From Lentzea sp. NBRC 105346 (GTDB lineage Bacteria; Actinomycetota; Actinomycetes; Mycobacteriales; Pseudonocardiaceae), in contig NZ_BSTQ01000008.1 of assembly GCF_030269605.1 (NCBI RefSeq), positions 263,601-327,600 on the forward strand: a DNA stretch of 64,000 nt, written 5' to 3'. The position numbers and the translations under genes were made by a program. Of this stretch, positions 1 through 8,252 are shown piece after piece. The notes under the pieces are model-generated. The model had not been told where the DNA came from, searched no databases, and saw only the letters and a program-made list of their open reading frames with translations. Numbering within the stretch: position 1 is the first letter of the stretch; every line of letters begins with the position of its first letter.

Positions 1-819
1 CTGTGCGAGTTCGGCACACCCGAGCAACGGCAACGGTTCCTGCCGAAGATCAGGGCCGTCGAGGAGCTGTGGTGCCAGGGATACTCCGAGCCCGGCGCCG
101 GGTCCGACCTCGCCGCCGTCAGCACGAGGGCGGTGCTGGATGACGGCGAGTGGGTGATCACCGGTCAGAAGATCTGGACGTCGCTGGCGCACGTGGCCGA
201 CTGGTGTTTCGTGCTCGCGCGCACCACGCCCGGCTCGTCGAGACACGCGGGACTGTCGTACCTCCTGGTGCCCATGCACCAGGACGGCGTGACCGTGCGA
301 CCGATCCGCCAGCTGACCGGGACGTCGGAGTTCAACGAGGTCTTCTTCGACGGCGCGCGCACGGCCGCGGCGAACGTCGTCGGCGAGCCCGGTGACGGCT
401 GGCGGATCGCGATGGCGACGCTCGGCTACGAACGCGGCGTCGCCATGCTCGGCCACCAGGTCGGGTTCCAGGCGCAGCTGGACGGGCTCATCGCCATGGC
501 CGGCGACGACCCGGTGCTGCGCGACCGGCTCACCAGGTCGTGGATCGAGCTGCACGTGATGCGCTCGCACGCGCTGCGCACACTGGGCGAGGAGCCCGGA
601 CCGGAGGCGTCGGTGACGAAGCTGTTCTGGTCGGGCTGGCACCGGCGGCTGGGTGAGCTCGCGATGGAGGTACTCGGACCGGAGTCCATGGTCTACGAAG
701 AAGAGATGAACGAATGGCAGCGGCTGTTCCTGTTCAGCCGGGCGGAGACGATCTACGGCGGGTCGGACGAGATCCAGCGCGGGATCATCGCCCACCGGAT
801 CCTGGGGCTGCCCAAATGA
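1..819 (+). CDS. fadE30: Acyl-CoA dehydrogenase FadE30-like, 5' end cut by the window
   Basis: The reading frame is open from the first base, so about 115-125 N-terminal residues lie outside the window; 272 residues are visible. The FAD/substrate motif YSEPGAGSDLA is at fragment residues 30-40 and the C-terminal helix motif GGSDEIQRGIIAHRILG closes the protein as in classical acyl-CoA dehydrogenases. It would introduce a 2,3-double bond into a CoA thioester with an electron-transfer flavoprotein as acceptor. The FadE30 assignment rests on context: it is followed by ipdF, kstR2 and fadA6 in the same order as the M. tuberculosis KstR2 regulon, where FadE30 acts on the propionate side chain of the steroid-derived HIP-CoA. 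The stop overlaps the next start (ATGA), so the two are translationally coupled. Confidence 0.88.
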   Translation: MCEFGTPEQRQRFLPKIRAVEELWCQGYSEPGAGSDLAAVSTRAVLDDGEWVITGQKIWTSLAHVADWCFVLARTTPGSSRHAGLSYLLVPMHQDGVTVRPIRQLTGTSEFNEVFFDGARTAAANVVGEPGDGWRIAMATLGYERGVAMLGHQVGFQAQLDGLIAMAGDDPVLRDRLTRSWIELHVMRSHALRTLGEEPGPEASVTKLFWSGWHRRLGELAMEVLGPESMVYEEEMNEWQRLFLFSRAETIYGGSDEIQRGIIAHRILGLPK

Positions 820-1559
820 GGGCGCACAACCTGCTCGAGGGCAAGATCGTCGTGGTGACCGCGGCGGCGGGGACGGGCATCGGCTCGGCGACCGCGGAGC
901 GGTGCCTGGCCGAGGGCGCGACGGTCGTGATCAGCGACTGGCACGAGCGTCGGCTCAAGGAGACCCAGGAGCGGCTGGGCGTCGAGTGGGCCCAGGTCTG
1001 CGACGTCACCGACGAGCAGCAGGTCCAGGAGCTGATCGGCGGCGCGGTCGAGCGGTACGGCCGGATCGACGTGATGGTCAACAACGCCGGCCTCGGCGGT
1101 GAGAAGCCGGTGGTCGACATGACCGACGACGAGTGGTCGCGCGTGCTCGACGTGACGCTCAACGGCACGTTCCGCTGCACCAGGGCGGCGTTGCGCCAAA
1201 TGGTCGCCCAGCAAAGCGGTGTTGTCGTTAACAACGCGTCGGTCCTCGGCTGGCGCGCGCAACGCGGACAGGCCCACTACGCAGCGGCGAAGGCGGGCGT
1301 CATGGCGTTCACACGATGTGCCGCCATGGACGTGGCCGAACACGGCATCCGGGTGAACGCGGTCGCCCCCAGCTTGGCGGCGCACCCGTTCTTGACCAAG
1401 GTCACCAGTGCGGAGCTGTTGACCGAACTGGTGTCCCGGGAGGCTTTCGGGCGCGCCGCCGAGCCGTGGGAGGTCGCGAATGTGATCGTGTTCCTCGCCA
1501 GCGACTACTCGTCGTACCTGACGGGTGAGGTCGTGTCGGTGAGCAGTCAACACCCGTGA
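816..1559 (+). CDS. ipdF: Short-chain dehydrogenase IpdF-like (5-OH-HIC-CoA dehydrogenase)
   Basis: A 247-residue classical SDR. It has a glycine-rich NAD(P) loop (TAAAGTGIGSA, residues 15-25), NNAG at 89-92 and a catalytic Ser142-Tyr155-Lys159 set in ASVLG and HYAAAK. The ATG overlaps the fadE30 stop by four bases, which fixes the start; an upstream in-frame extension would run inside fadE30. In mycobacteria IpdF oxidises the 5-hydroxyl of 5-OH-HIC-CoA before rings C and D are opened. The glycine loop is slightly atypical (AAAGTGIG rather than GxSSGIG), as is often seen in IpdF relatives. Assignment comes from the SDR motifs plus the fadE30-SDR-TetR-thiolase order. Confidence 0.85.
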   Translation: MRAHNLLEGKIVVVTAAAGTGIGSATAERCLAEGATVVISDWHERRLKETQERLGVEWAQVCDVTDEQQVQELIGGAVERYGRIDVMVNNAGLGGEKPVVDMTDDEWSRVLDVTLNGTFRCTRAALRQMVAQQSGVVVNNASVLGWRAQRGQAHYAAAKAGVMAFTRCAAMDVAEHGIRVNAVAPSLAAHPFLTKVTSAELLTELVSREAFGRAAEPWEVANVIVFLASDYSSYLTGEVVSVSSQHP

Positions 1560-1572
1560 GGAAGGAACGCTG

Positions 1573-2169
1573 ATGAGTGGGCGTCGCGCCGAGTTGCTCG
1601 CGCTGGCCGCTTCGATGTTCGCGGAACGCGGCTTCGGCCAGACGACCGTCCGCGACATCGCGGACGCGGCGGGCATCCTGTCCGGCAGCCTCTACCACCA
1701 CTTCGACTCCAAGGAGTCCATGGTGGACGAGATCCTGCGGACCTTCCTCGACGAGCTGTTCGGCCGGTACGCGGAGATCGTCGAGGCGAAACTGGGGCCG
1801 CGCCGGACGCTCGACGAGGTCGTGGTCGCGTCGTTCGAGGCGATCGACCACCGCCACGCCGAGGTCGCGATCTACCAGAACGAGTCGAAGCATCTCGCCC
1901 AGTTCGAGCGGTTCTCCTACCTGCACGACCGCAACGTGGAGTTCCGCAAGCTGTGGACCGTGCTGCTGGAGGACGGCGTCCGCGCCGGCGTCTTCCGCGC
2001 GGACCTGGACGTCGACCTGGTGTACCGGTTCATCCGCGACACGGTGTGGGTCGCCGTCGGCTGGTACCGGCCGGGCGGCGCGCTCTCGGCCCGCGCGGTG
2101 GCCGAGCAGTATCTCTCGATCTTGCTGGACGGCATCGCCACCCGACGCCGGAGGACGTTGAAGAAGTGA
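1573..2169 (+). CDS. kstR2: TetR-family repressor, KstR2-like
   Basis: A 198-residue TetR-family protein. The N-terminal helix-turn-helix spans residues 23-49 (TTVRDIADAAG... LYHHFDSKESM) and the all-helical C-terminal half would bind ligand and dimerise. An AAGGAA ribosome site precedes the ATG by a normal distance. In M. tuberculosis and Rhodococcus, KstR2 represses the late steroid-ring genes and is released by HIP-CoA. Its place between ipdF and fadA6 matches that arrangement exactly. A likely target is the palindrome between echA20 and the SDR pair at 8253-8270. Another TetR specificity cannot be excluded from sequence alone, but the context is strong. Confidence 0.88.
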   Translation: MSGRRAELLALAASMFAERGFGQTTVRDIADAAGILSGSLYHHFDSKESMVDEILRTFLDELFGRYAEIVEAKLGPRRTLDEVVVASFEAIDHRHAEVAIYQNESKHLAQFERFSYLHDRNVEFRKLWTVLLEDGVRAGVFRADLDVDLVYRFIRDTVWVAVGWYRPGGALSARAVAEQYLSILLDGIATRRRRTLKK

Positions 2170-2179
2170 GGAGGGCCTC

Positions 2180-3325
2180 GTGCCCGAGGCGTACATCATC
2201 GAGGCCGTGCGGACCCCGGCGGGCCGCCGCAACGGCGCGCTGAGCCACCTGCACCCGGCGGACCTGGGTGCGCACGCGATCACCGCGTTGCTCAACCGGG
2301 TGGACGTCGACCCGACTGACGTCGACGACGTCATCTTCGGGTGTGTCGACACCCTCGGACCGCAGGCGGGCGACATCGCCCGCACCTCGTGGCTGGTGGC
2401 GGGGTATCCGGAACACGTGCCGGGCGTGACCGTCGACCGGCAGTGCGGGTCGAGCCAGCAGGCGGTGCACTTCGCGGCGCAGGCGGTCATGAGCGGCACC
2501 GCCGACTTCGTCGTCGCGGGCGGCGTGCAGAGCATGAGCCGCGTGCCGATCGCCTCGGCCATGACGGCTAATGGTTTCACCGGGCCTTTTGCTGGATCTC
2601 CCGGTTGGGAACACCGGTACGGCGAGGAGGAGATCTCGCAGTTCCGCTCGGCGGACCTGATCGCCACCCGGTGGGGGCTGTCGCGTGAGGTGATGGAGGA
2701 GTTCGCCTTCACCAGCCACATGCGCGCGATCACCGCGATCAAGGAGGGGCGCTTCGACCGCGAGATCGCGCCCGTGGACGGGGTTGTGCACGACGAGTGT
2801 CCGCGGCTGGATACCAGCCTGGAGAAGATGGCTTCGCTGCAGCCGTTGCGTCCCGGCGGACGCACCACCGCCGCGTTGTCGAGTCAGATCGCCGACGCCT
2901 CCGCGGCCGTCCTGGTTGCTTCGTCGCGTGCGGTTAAGGCGCATCGGCTGACGCCGCGGGCGCGTGTTCATCACCTCTCGGCGCGGGGATCTGATCCGGT
3001 CTACATGCTGACTGGGCCGATTCGGGCTACGCGGTATGCGTTGGAACGCGCTGGGATGTCGGTTTCGGACATCGATCTGTTCGAGGTCAACGAGGCCTTC
3101 GCTTCGGTGGTGCTGGCGTGGGCTGCTGAGTTGGGGGTGGATCTGGCTCGGGTCAACGTGAACGGTGGGGCGCTGGCGTTGGGGCATCCCATCGGGGCTA
3201 CCGGGGCCAAGTTGTTCACCACCCTGCTGCACGAGTTGGAACGGTCCGGGGGGCGGTTCGGGCTGTTGACCATGTGTGAGGGTGGGGGACAGGCCAACGT
3301 CACGATCATTGAACGGCTGGGTTGA
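2180..3325 (+). CDS. fadA6: Acetyl-CoA acetyltransferase (thiolase) FadA6-like
   Basis: A 381-residue thiolase. The nucleophile is Cys89 in RQCGSSQQ, with His336 in GHPIGATG and Cys366 in MCEGGGQ, so the full catalytic triad is present. It begins at GTG, preceded by GAGGAGGG. In the steroid pathway FadA6 performs the thiolysis after ring C hydrolysis, releasing MOODA-CoA and acetyl-CoA. It is the last gene of the fadE30-ipdF-kstR2-fadA6 unit and is followed by a short repeat and a strong hairpin. The downstream third of the gene is less G/C-biased at wobble positions (many gct, ttg, gtt codons) than its neighbours. Confidence 0.88.
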   Translation: MPEAYIIEAVRTPAGRRNGALSHLHPADLGAHAITALLNRVDVDPTDVDDVIFGCVDTLGPQAGDIARTSWLVAGYPEHVPGVTVDRQCGSSQQAVHFAAQAVMSGTADFVVAGGVQSMSRVPIASAMTANGFTGPFAGSPGWEHRYGEEEISQFRSADLIATRWGLSREVMEEFAFTSHMRAITAIKEGRFDREIAPVDGVVHDECPRLDTSLEKMASLQPLRPGGRTTAALSSQIADASAAVLVASSRAVKAHRLTPRARVHHLSARGSDPVYMLTGPIRATRYALERAGMSVSDIDLFEVNEAFASVVLAWAAELGVDLARVNVNGGALALGHPIGATGAKLFTTLLHELERSGGRFGLLTMCEGGGQANVTIIERLG

Positions 3326-3336
3326 TCGTCTGCTTT

Positions 3337-3359
3337 GGACGCGGCTGCGCCGCGACACG
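3337..3359. repeat. 23-bp repeat, left copy of an inverted pair
   Basis: GACGCGGCTGCGCCGCGACACGT-type sequence directly after fadA6. It recurs with one mismatch in inverted orientation at 4915-4937, at the end of ipdC. The inner part GCGGCTGCGCCGC can itself fold into a small hairpin. The two copies bracket the HNH endonuclease gene. Confidence 0.7.
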
Positions 3360-3418
3360 TTGGCATTTTCGTGCGGGCCAGGCGCTAGGGCGCCTGTCCC
3401 GCACGAAAATGCCAACGT
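3357..3418. terminator. Long perfect hairpin between convergent fadA6 and the HNH gene
   Basis: A 21-bp perfect inverted repeat (arms 3357-3377 and 3398-3418, starting ACGTTGGCATTTTCG). Its 20-nt loop holds a second 7-bp stem, CAGGCGC/GCGCCTG. There is no long T-tract. It lies between two gene ends that face each other, so a bidirectional terminator or mRNA 3'-end stabiliser is the simplest reading. Confidence 0.75.
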
Positions 3419-3536
3419 ACCGATACGGTGGTTGGTTGCCGTCGTGGTCCCGATCCGTTGGCTGGGTTGCGTTCGTTCGGTGCGGTTGCGGGCGTGGCTG
3501 GGATGAGGTGGCTGGGCTTTGCGCGGTGTTTCATTG

Positions 3537-4763
3537 TCAGCTCGCCATGTGTAGTGGGTTGCGTTTTGGTCGGCGTAACGGGTCTAGGAAGGCTGGAGGG
3601 TAGAAGTACGGGATTCCGTTGGTGATCTTGACTTCCCAGTCGCTGTGGTGGATCAGATCGTGGTGCCTTCGGCACAGTAGGACGCAGTTGTCGGAGGATG
3701 TCTCGCCGCCGTCGGCCCAGTGCCGGACGTGGTGGCCTTCGCAGTGCCGTGGTGGTCGGTCGCAGCCGGGGAAGGCGCAGCCGTGGTCTCGGGCGACGAT
3801 CGCCCTGCGGATTCCGGCGTTGAGGGCGCGGGTCTTGCGGCCGATGTTGAGCGGCTGGGACTCGCCGCCCAGCACGATCGGGATGATGCCCGCGTCGCAG
3901 GCGAGTTTGCGGACGTCTTCGGCGGGGATGTGCTGCTGGTTGTCCAGTACCGCTCGCCTGGTCTTGTTGACGAGGTCGTCGTAGGAGACAGTGACGGCCA
4001 TGGTGACGGTCTCGCCGCCGTGTTCGGGCAGCCGACCGGCGCGCAGCACCAGGTTGATCAGTTCGGCGAAGGCGTCGCCCTGCCGTTCGACCAGGCCACG
4101 CGGGTCGGGGCCCTCCGGGCCGGTGGGATGGGGTTTGGCCAGCGGGTCCAGCGCGGCCCGGAACATCGCGCCGATCACCGGATCGACATCGCCCCAGAAC
4201 CTCAGGCGGCCGCGCTCATCGCGCAGCACCACCTTGTTGACCGGCGGCTCCGGCTCTTTGTCGACCGGTTCCTCGTCGTTCTGGAACATGCCGTAGACCA
4301 GCCGCTTGCCGAGCTTGCGGGTGATGCGCGGCTCGTAGTCCCGGCCGAAGTCGACGACCAGCCGCTCCACTTCGGCAGTCTGCTCCGCCGAGGCATCTTC
4401 CGGGAGGTCCTTCATCACTTCGGCGACCGCCGCCACGTGTTCCTCGGTCAACCGGCCTTCGGCCATCGCCTCGGCGGTGGCGGGCAGCTCCGGTGAGATC
4501 TCAGCCCCGGACGGGCCGACCTGGGCAGTGAGCCGCCGCGCGCTGGCCACCTTGGCCTGGGAGAACTTGGTGTCCCATTGCACCAGGTGCTTGAACACCT
4601 GAACCAAATCCTTGTGACCCAATTCGGCGGCCAGGCCGCGTCGATCCATCTCACCAATCATCCGCAGCTTCAACTCGGCGCGCACGCGATCCTCGCGCTC
4701 CATGGCGACGAACCTGCGAAGCAGTTCGTCGTTGGAGAGAAGAGCAAGGCGTTGATCGCTCAC
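3537..4763 (-). CDS. DUF222 / HNH endonuclease-domain protein (13E12-repeat family)
   Basis: A 408-residue protein with an N-terminal helical DUF222 region (about residues 1-300) and a C-terminal HNH nuclease domain. In the nuclease domain a CxxxxC pair (CAFPGC, 329-334) is followed by GHH (343-345) and CRRHH (364-368), the expected metal and catalytic residues. The family is abundant, multi-copy and often strain-variable in actinobacteria; its role is unknown and mobility has been suspected. The start is GTG with no ribosome site, but TAGTGT lies seven bases upstream, consistent with leaderless expression. The gene interrupts the late-ring steroid module and is flanked by an inverted short repeat, so later insertion is plausible. 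It has no evident metabolic link to its neighbours. Confidence 0.85.
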   Translation of the reverse strand: MSDQRLALLSNDELLRRFVAMEREDRVRAELKLRMIGEMDRRGLAAELGHKDLVQVFKHLVQWDTKFSQAKVASARRLTAQVGPSGAEISPELPATAEAMAEGRLTEEHVAAVAEVMKDLPEDASAEQTAEVERLVVDFGRDYEPRITRKLGKRLVYGMFQNDEEPVDKEPEPPVNKVVLRDERGRLRFWGDVDPVIGAMFRAALDPLAKPHPTGPEGPDPRGLVERQGDAFAELINLVLRAGRLPEHGGETVTMAVTVSYDDLVNKTRRAVLDNQQHIPAEDVRKLACDAGIIPIVLGGESQPLNIGRKTRALNAGIRRAIVARDHGCAFPGCDRPPRHCEGHHVRHWADGGETSSDNCVLLCRRHHDLIHHSDWEVKITNGIPYFYPPAFLDPLRRPKRNPLHMAS

Positions 4764-4935
4764 GTGTTCGACACTACCGCAAGATCACAACGAAAACGCC
4801 AGCTCGCACAGACACGATCGGGTTAATCAATCGAACAACGAAACTCAAGCCACCGCATAGTGACCACCTATGCAACCGGAACAACAACAACTCAAGTCTG
4901 GAAAGGAAAAGGCGACGTGTCGCGGCGAAGCCGCG
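4764..4935. other. Intergenic region between the HNH gene and the ipdC end
   Basis: About 170 bp of locally A-rich sequence with no credible coding frame. It contains a small inverted repeat, GCATAG-TGACCAC-CTATGC (4855-4873), and at its right edge the second copy of the short repeat. Confidence 0.5.
4771..4776 (-). promoter_or_regulatory. Candidate -10 element for the HNH gene
   Basis: On the minus strand TAGTGT fits TANNNT and ends seven bases before the GTG start, the usual leaderless spacing. No convincing -35 was found 17 bp upstream. Confidence 0.4.
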
Positions 4936-4937
4936 TC
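4915..4937. repeat. 23-bp repeat, right copy, overlapping the ipdC stop
   Basis: It matches the reverse complement of 3337-3359 at 22 of 23 positions. Read on the ipdC strand, the stop codon runs into CGCGGCTTCGCCGCG followed downstream by a TTTTCC stretch, so it could act as a compact terminator for the echA20-ipdABC operon. Confidence 0.65.
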
Positions 4938-5988
4938 AATCCAAGACCCGACCGAGCGAGCCAATGATCTTCTCCGCATCCGCCACGATCCCGGAGATCA
5001 GCGACGCACACGTGGGCAAGTCGGAGAGCAACCCGACAACCTGCCCAGAGGCGAGCACCCCGGCGTCCGTGCGTCCTTCCACCAACCCGGAGCGAAGCAG
5101 CATCGGCGTGTTCGCCGCCATGATCACCTGTGACCACCGCAGGTCCTTGCCGTGCCGCATGGCCAGCCCTTCCCGGACCATCGAAAGCCACGAAAGCCCG
5201 GTATAGCGCCGGAACCGGGCAGCGTTCACGACCGCTCGCACCAGACCACGAACGCGCCCGGACTGTTCGAGCTGATCAACCAAAGACGTGCGCAGGACCC
5301 GGTGGGGCAGGCCGTCGACGCGCGTGGTCACGACCGTGCCGGTCAGATCCCGTTGCAGGTAGGCCTGTTTGACGGCGTCCGGGACGGTGCTCTCGCGGGT
5401 GAGTAGGAACCTGGTGCCCATCGCGATCCCGGCCGCTCCGTAAGCGAGTGCCGCGGCGAGCCCGCGGCCGTCGTAGAAGCCGCCGGCCGCGATCACGGGG
5501 ATGTCGACGGCGTCCAGGACGCTGGGCAGCAGGAGGGTGGTGGCCACGCCGCCGGTGTGTCCACCACCCTCACCGCCCTGCACGATCACCGCGTGGGCAC
5601 CCCACTTGGCGACCTTCTCGGCGTGCCTGGCGGCACCCACGGACGGGATCACGATCGCGCCCGCGTCGACCAGCTTGCTGATCAGCTCCGGTTTCGGGGC
5701 CAGTGCGAACGAGGCCACCCTGACGCCCGCGCGGATCAGCAGCTCGACTCGTTCGGCCGCGTCCGTGGCGTCCGCGCGCAGGTTCACGCCGAACGGCCGG
5801 TCGGTGCGGCCCTGGACCTCCTTGATGGCGGCTTCGAGCTCGGGGTATGTCATCGTGGCGGAGGCCAGGATGCCGAGACCGCCGGCTTCGGCCGTCGCGG
5901 CCACCAGGCGTGGCCCGGCGACCCAGCCCATCCCGGTCTGCACGACGGGATGTTGAACCCCGACCAGCTCGGTCAGCGCCGTCCTCAT
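4936..5988 (-). CDS. ipdC: IpdC-like FMN enzyme (nitronate monooxygenase fold; CoA-ester alpha,beta-desaturase)
   Basis: A 350-residue protein of the nitronate monooxygenase/2-nitropropane dioxygenase barrel. FMN-binding signatures are GGEGGGHTGG (138-147), IPVIAAGG (163-170) and GAAGIAMGTRF (184-194). In steroid degraders IpdC is the unusual flavoenzyme that inserts a double bond into the indane-type CoA ester, making the substrate for ring opening by EchA20. Its ATG overlaps the ipdB stop (ATGA), fixing the start and coupling translation. The gene ends at the short repeat next to the HNH gene. The order echA20-ipdA-ipdB-ipdC matches Rv3550-Rv3553. A generic nitronate monooxygenase is the alternative, but context argues strongly for IpdC. 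Confidence 0.88.
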   Translation of the reverse strand: MRTALTELVGVQHPVVQTGMGWVAGPRLVAATAEAGGLGILASATMTYPELEAAIKEVQGRTDRPFGVNLRADATDAAERVELLIRAGVRVASFALAPKPELISKLVDAGAIVIPSVGAARHAEKVAKWGAHAVIVQGGEGGGHTGGVATTLLLPSVLDAVDIPVIAAGGFYDGRGLAAALAYGAAGIAMGTRFLLTRESTVPDAVKQAYLQRDLTGTVVTTRVDGLPHRVLRTSLVDQLEQSGRVRGLVRAVVNAARFRRYTGLSWLSMVREGLAMRHGKDLRWSQVIMAANTPMLLRSGLVEGRTDAGVLASGQVVGLLSDLPTCASLISGIVADAEKIIGSLGRVLD

Positions 5989-6698
5989 GAAGGGACTTCC
6001 TTGTCCCGCCTGCCCGCCGGATCCAGGACCGTGCGCAGGAGCTCTAGCTCCTCGTCGGTCGGCAGCCTGGTCTCCCCGAAGTCGTTGTGCTCCAACGGGA
6101 ACGACGTCTGGGCGAGTACCTCCGACACCTCGACGCCGGGGTGCACGCTGACCAGTCGCATCGAGCGGTCCGGTGTGCGGAAGTCGAGGACGGCGAGGTT
6201 CGTGACGACGCGGTGCACGTCGTGGAACGGGCCGACGGCGTGGTCGTAGCCGACACCGGACACCACGTCGACCCGCTCGACGAAGACGCGCGGGCTGTGC
6301 CGTGGCACCCAGTAGCTGGTGCGGTGGTTGATCGTGTTGCCCGGCGCGCCGCGGAATCCGAGCAGCTGCCGCGACGGTCGGGCGTGGTCGCCGATGCACG
6401 AGATGTTCTGGTTGCCGAACCGGTCGATCTGGTTGGCACCCATCACGACGTGCCTGCGGCCGTGCGCGACGACGGCGAAAACCCGGCGGTACGGCAGCCA
6501 TCCCTCCACAGTGGACTCCGGGTCGAGCAGGAACGCCTCGCCGTCGGACAGCAGCAGGTCCGGTTCGCTCGTCAACCGCGCCAGTCGCGCGCCCAGTGAC
6601 GGCATGAGACCCATGGGGCTGGCGAGGATCTCGCCGGCGCCGGCGAACAGGTCCGCGCAGGCGACCGCGCACACCTCGGCCCTCGTGACGTCGCTCAT
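5985..6698 (-). CDS. ipdB: CoA-transferase-family beta subunit IpdB (ring C hydrolase)
   Basis: A 237-residue protein with the class I CoA-transferase subunit fold. The glycine-rich stretch FAGAGEIL and the segment ATGANQIDRFGNQN-like (seen as VVMGANQIDRFGNQNIS) are typical. Although related to CoA transferases, IpdAB is a hydrolase that opens the last six-membered ring of COCHEA-CoA. I chose the ATG that overlaps the ipdA stop by four bases and has GAGGGG upstream. A longer frame starting ten residues earlier would lie inside ipdA and lacks a ribosome site. It pairs with IpdA as a heteromer. Confidence 0.88.
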   Translation of the reverse strand: MSDVTRAEVCAVACADLFAGAGEILASPMGLMPSLGARLARLTSEPDLLLSDGEAFLLDPESTVEGWLPYRRVFAVVAHGRRHVVMGANQIDRFGNQNISCIGDHARPSRQLLGFRGAPGNTINHRTSYWVPRHSPRVFVERVDVVSGVGYDHAVGPFHDVHRVVTNLAVLDFRTPDRSMRLVSVHPGVEVSEVLAQTSFPLEHNDFGETRLPTDEELELLRTVLDPAGRRDKEVPS

Positions 6699-7501
6699 CG
6701 GAGATACCCCTCGTAGAACGTGGGCCACTTCGATAGGTCACCGGCCGCTTCCGCGTACTCACGCTGCATGCCCTCGTCGCGTCCATAGTCCGGCGCGCAG
6801 CTTGTGAAGCCCGCACCGCCGGGCGCCTCGACCACGCCGTCGACCATCATCCGGTTGAGCAGCAACGTCTGGACCGGCGCGTCGGCGGTCAGCTCGTGCG
6901 TCTCGACAATCCGCTCACACGAGACGAACCGCCGCTGAGCCGCGAGGCAGAACAGGTCGTCGAAGTACGGGTCCGGGCCGAGGTACTGGGCGTTGCCGTG
7001 CCGGTCGGCCCGGTTGAGGTGCACGAGCGCGGCGTCGAGGTGCAGCGCGGGCATCGCGACCAGCTCCTCGCCGTCGTACGGCGAGCGCACCAGCCGCAGC
7101 TCGGGGTTCAGCCGCAGCACGTCCGACCCGAGGCCGGCGCGGATCGGCAGGAACGGCAGCCGGTGCCCGGCCGCGCGCAGGCCGCACTGGAACATGCCCT
7201 CGTCCAGCTCCAGCACCTCGATCGACCCGGTCTCCCGCGCCCGCCGGAACCACGGGTCGTACGGGATCGTGTCGAGCGAGACGAAGCCGTAGACGAGCTT
7301 GCGGACCTTGTCCGCCGCGCACAGCAGCCCGACGTCCGGGCCGCCGTACGACACGATGGTCAGGTCGGTCAGCGAGGACCGCAGGATCGCGTTGACGAGC
7401 GCCATCGGCTTGCGCCGCGACCCCCAGCCGCCGATGCCGACCGTCATGCCGTCGGCCAGCTCGGCGACGACCTCGTCAGCTGTCATTCGCTTGTCGCGCA
7501 T
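6695..7501 (-). CDS. ipdA: CoA-transferase-family alpha subunit IpdA (ring C hydrolase)
   Basis: A 268-residue alpha subunit. It has the N-terminal glycine loop DGMTVGIGGWGSRRKPMA (18-35) and an acidic segment ELDEGMFQCG near residues 98-107, where the catalytic glutamate of IpdA is expected. With IpdB it hydrolyses the six-membered ring of COCHEA-CoA. The start overlaps the last 26 bases of echA20, and the stop overlaps the ipdB start, so the three genes are tightly coupled. Homologous glutaconate CoA-transferase subunits are the main alternative, but the neighbourhood is that of steroid degraders. Confidence 0.88.
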   Translation of the reverse strand: MRDKRMTADEVVAELADGMTVGIGGWGSRRKPMALVNAILRSSLTDLTIVSYGGPDVGLLCAADKVRKLVYGFVSLDTIPYDPWFRRARETGSIEVLELDEGMFQCGLRAAGHRLPFLPIRAGLGSDVLRLNPELRLVRSPYDGEELVAMPALHLDAALVHLNRADRHGNAQYLGPDPYFDDLFCLAAQRRFVSCERIVETHELTADAPVQTLLLNRMMVDGVVEAPGGAGFTSCAPDYGRDEGMQREYAEAAGDLSKWPTFYEGYLR

Positions 7502-8237
7502 GGTTTCCGTCCAGGAAGGCCTGCCGGGCGTGGTCGGACACCCCGGTGAGGTTCAGCTCGAAGGTGAAGCCCTGCTCGAAGCGGTAGCTGTGGTGCACCG
7601 GCTGCGGGTCGATGCCGTTGATGGCCTCCTTGGCGCTGCGGATGACGGTCGGGTCCTTCTTGGCGATCTCGCGCGCCACCTCCAGTGCGGCCGCGTCCAA
7701 CTCTTCACGCGGCACGACCCGGTAGACGCTGCCGTGGTGGTGCAGCTCGTGCGCACTGATCGACTTCGCCGTGTAGTACAGCGCGCGCATCAGGTGTTGT
7801 GGCACGAGCCGGGCCAGATGCGTGGCCGCGCCGAGCGCGCCCCGATCGACCTCGGGCAACCCGAACGTCGCGTCGTCGGACGCGACAACGATGTCCGCGT
7901 TGCCGACGAGCCCCACGCCACCGCCGAGGCAGAACCCGTGCACCGCCGCGATCACGGGCACCGCACAGTCGTACACCGCGCCGAACGCCTTGGCGCAGCC
8001 ACGGTTCGCGCCGAGCAACGCCTGCCGGTCCCGTTGGATCTCCTTGAGGTCCACGCCCGCGCAGAACCCTCGGCCTTCGGCGCGCAGGATCACCACGCGC
8101 ACGTCGGGGTCCTCCCCGGCCTTGTGCAGCGCGCCGGCCAGCTCGAACCAGCCACGGGCCGGCACCGCGTTCACCGGGGGATAGTCGATCGTCACCGCGA
8201 TGATGCCGTTTTCGGTGTGGCTGCTGGAGATTCCCAT
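7476..8237 (-). CDS. echA20: Enoyl-CoA hydratase family ring hydrolase EchA20
   Basis: A 253-residue crotonase-fold protein. The oxyanion-hole segments are CAGVDLKE (59-66) and HGFCLGGGVGL (100-110), with acidic residues in GLPEVDRG (126-133). EchA20 hydrolyses the five-membered ring D of the unsaturated indane CoA ester, giving COCHEA-CoA for IpdAB. It is the first gene of the echA20-ipdA-ipdB-ipdC operon and lies divergent from an SDR gene pair, as Rv3550 is from Rv3549c. The intergenic region between them holds a KstR2-like palindrome. Confidence 0.88.
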   Translation of the reverse strand: MGISSSHTENGIIAVTIDYPPVNAVPARGWFELAGALHKAGEDPDVRVVILRAEGRGFCAGVDLKEIQRDRQALLGANRGCAKAFGAVYDCAVPVIAAVHGFCLGGGVGLVGNADIVVASDDATFGLPEVDRGALGAATHLARLVPQHLMRALYYTAKSISAHELHHHGSVYRVVPREELDAAALEVAREIAKKDPTVIRSAKEAINGIDPQPVHHSYRFEQGFTFELNLTGVSDHARQAFLDGNHARQANDS

Positions 8238-8252
8238 CGCGCCGCCTTCCGA

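Noticed and set aside
753..3415. Several long minus-strand frames across ipdF-kstR2-fadA6
   Set aside because: Each mirrors a conserved plus-strand gene and has biased composition typical of third-position GC shadows.
3419..3536. Plus-strand frames after the fadA6 hairpin
   Set aside because: Short GT-rich frames antisense to the HNH gene end without start signals.
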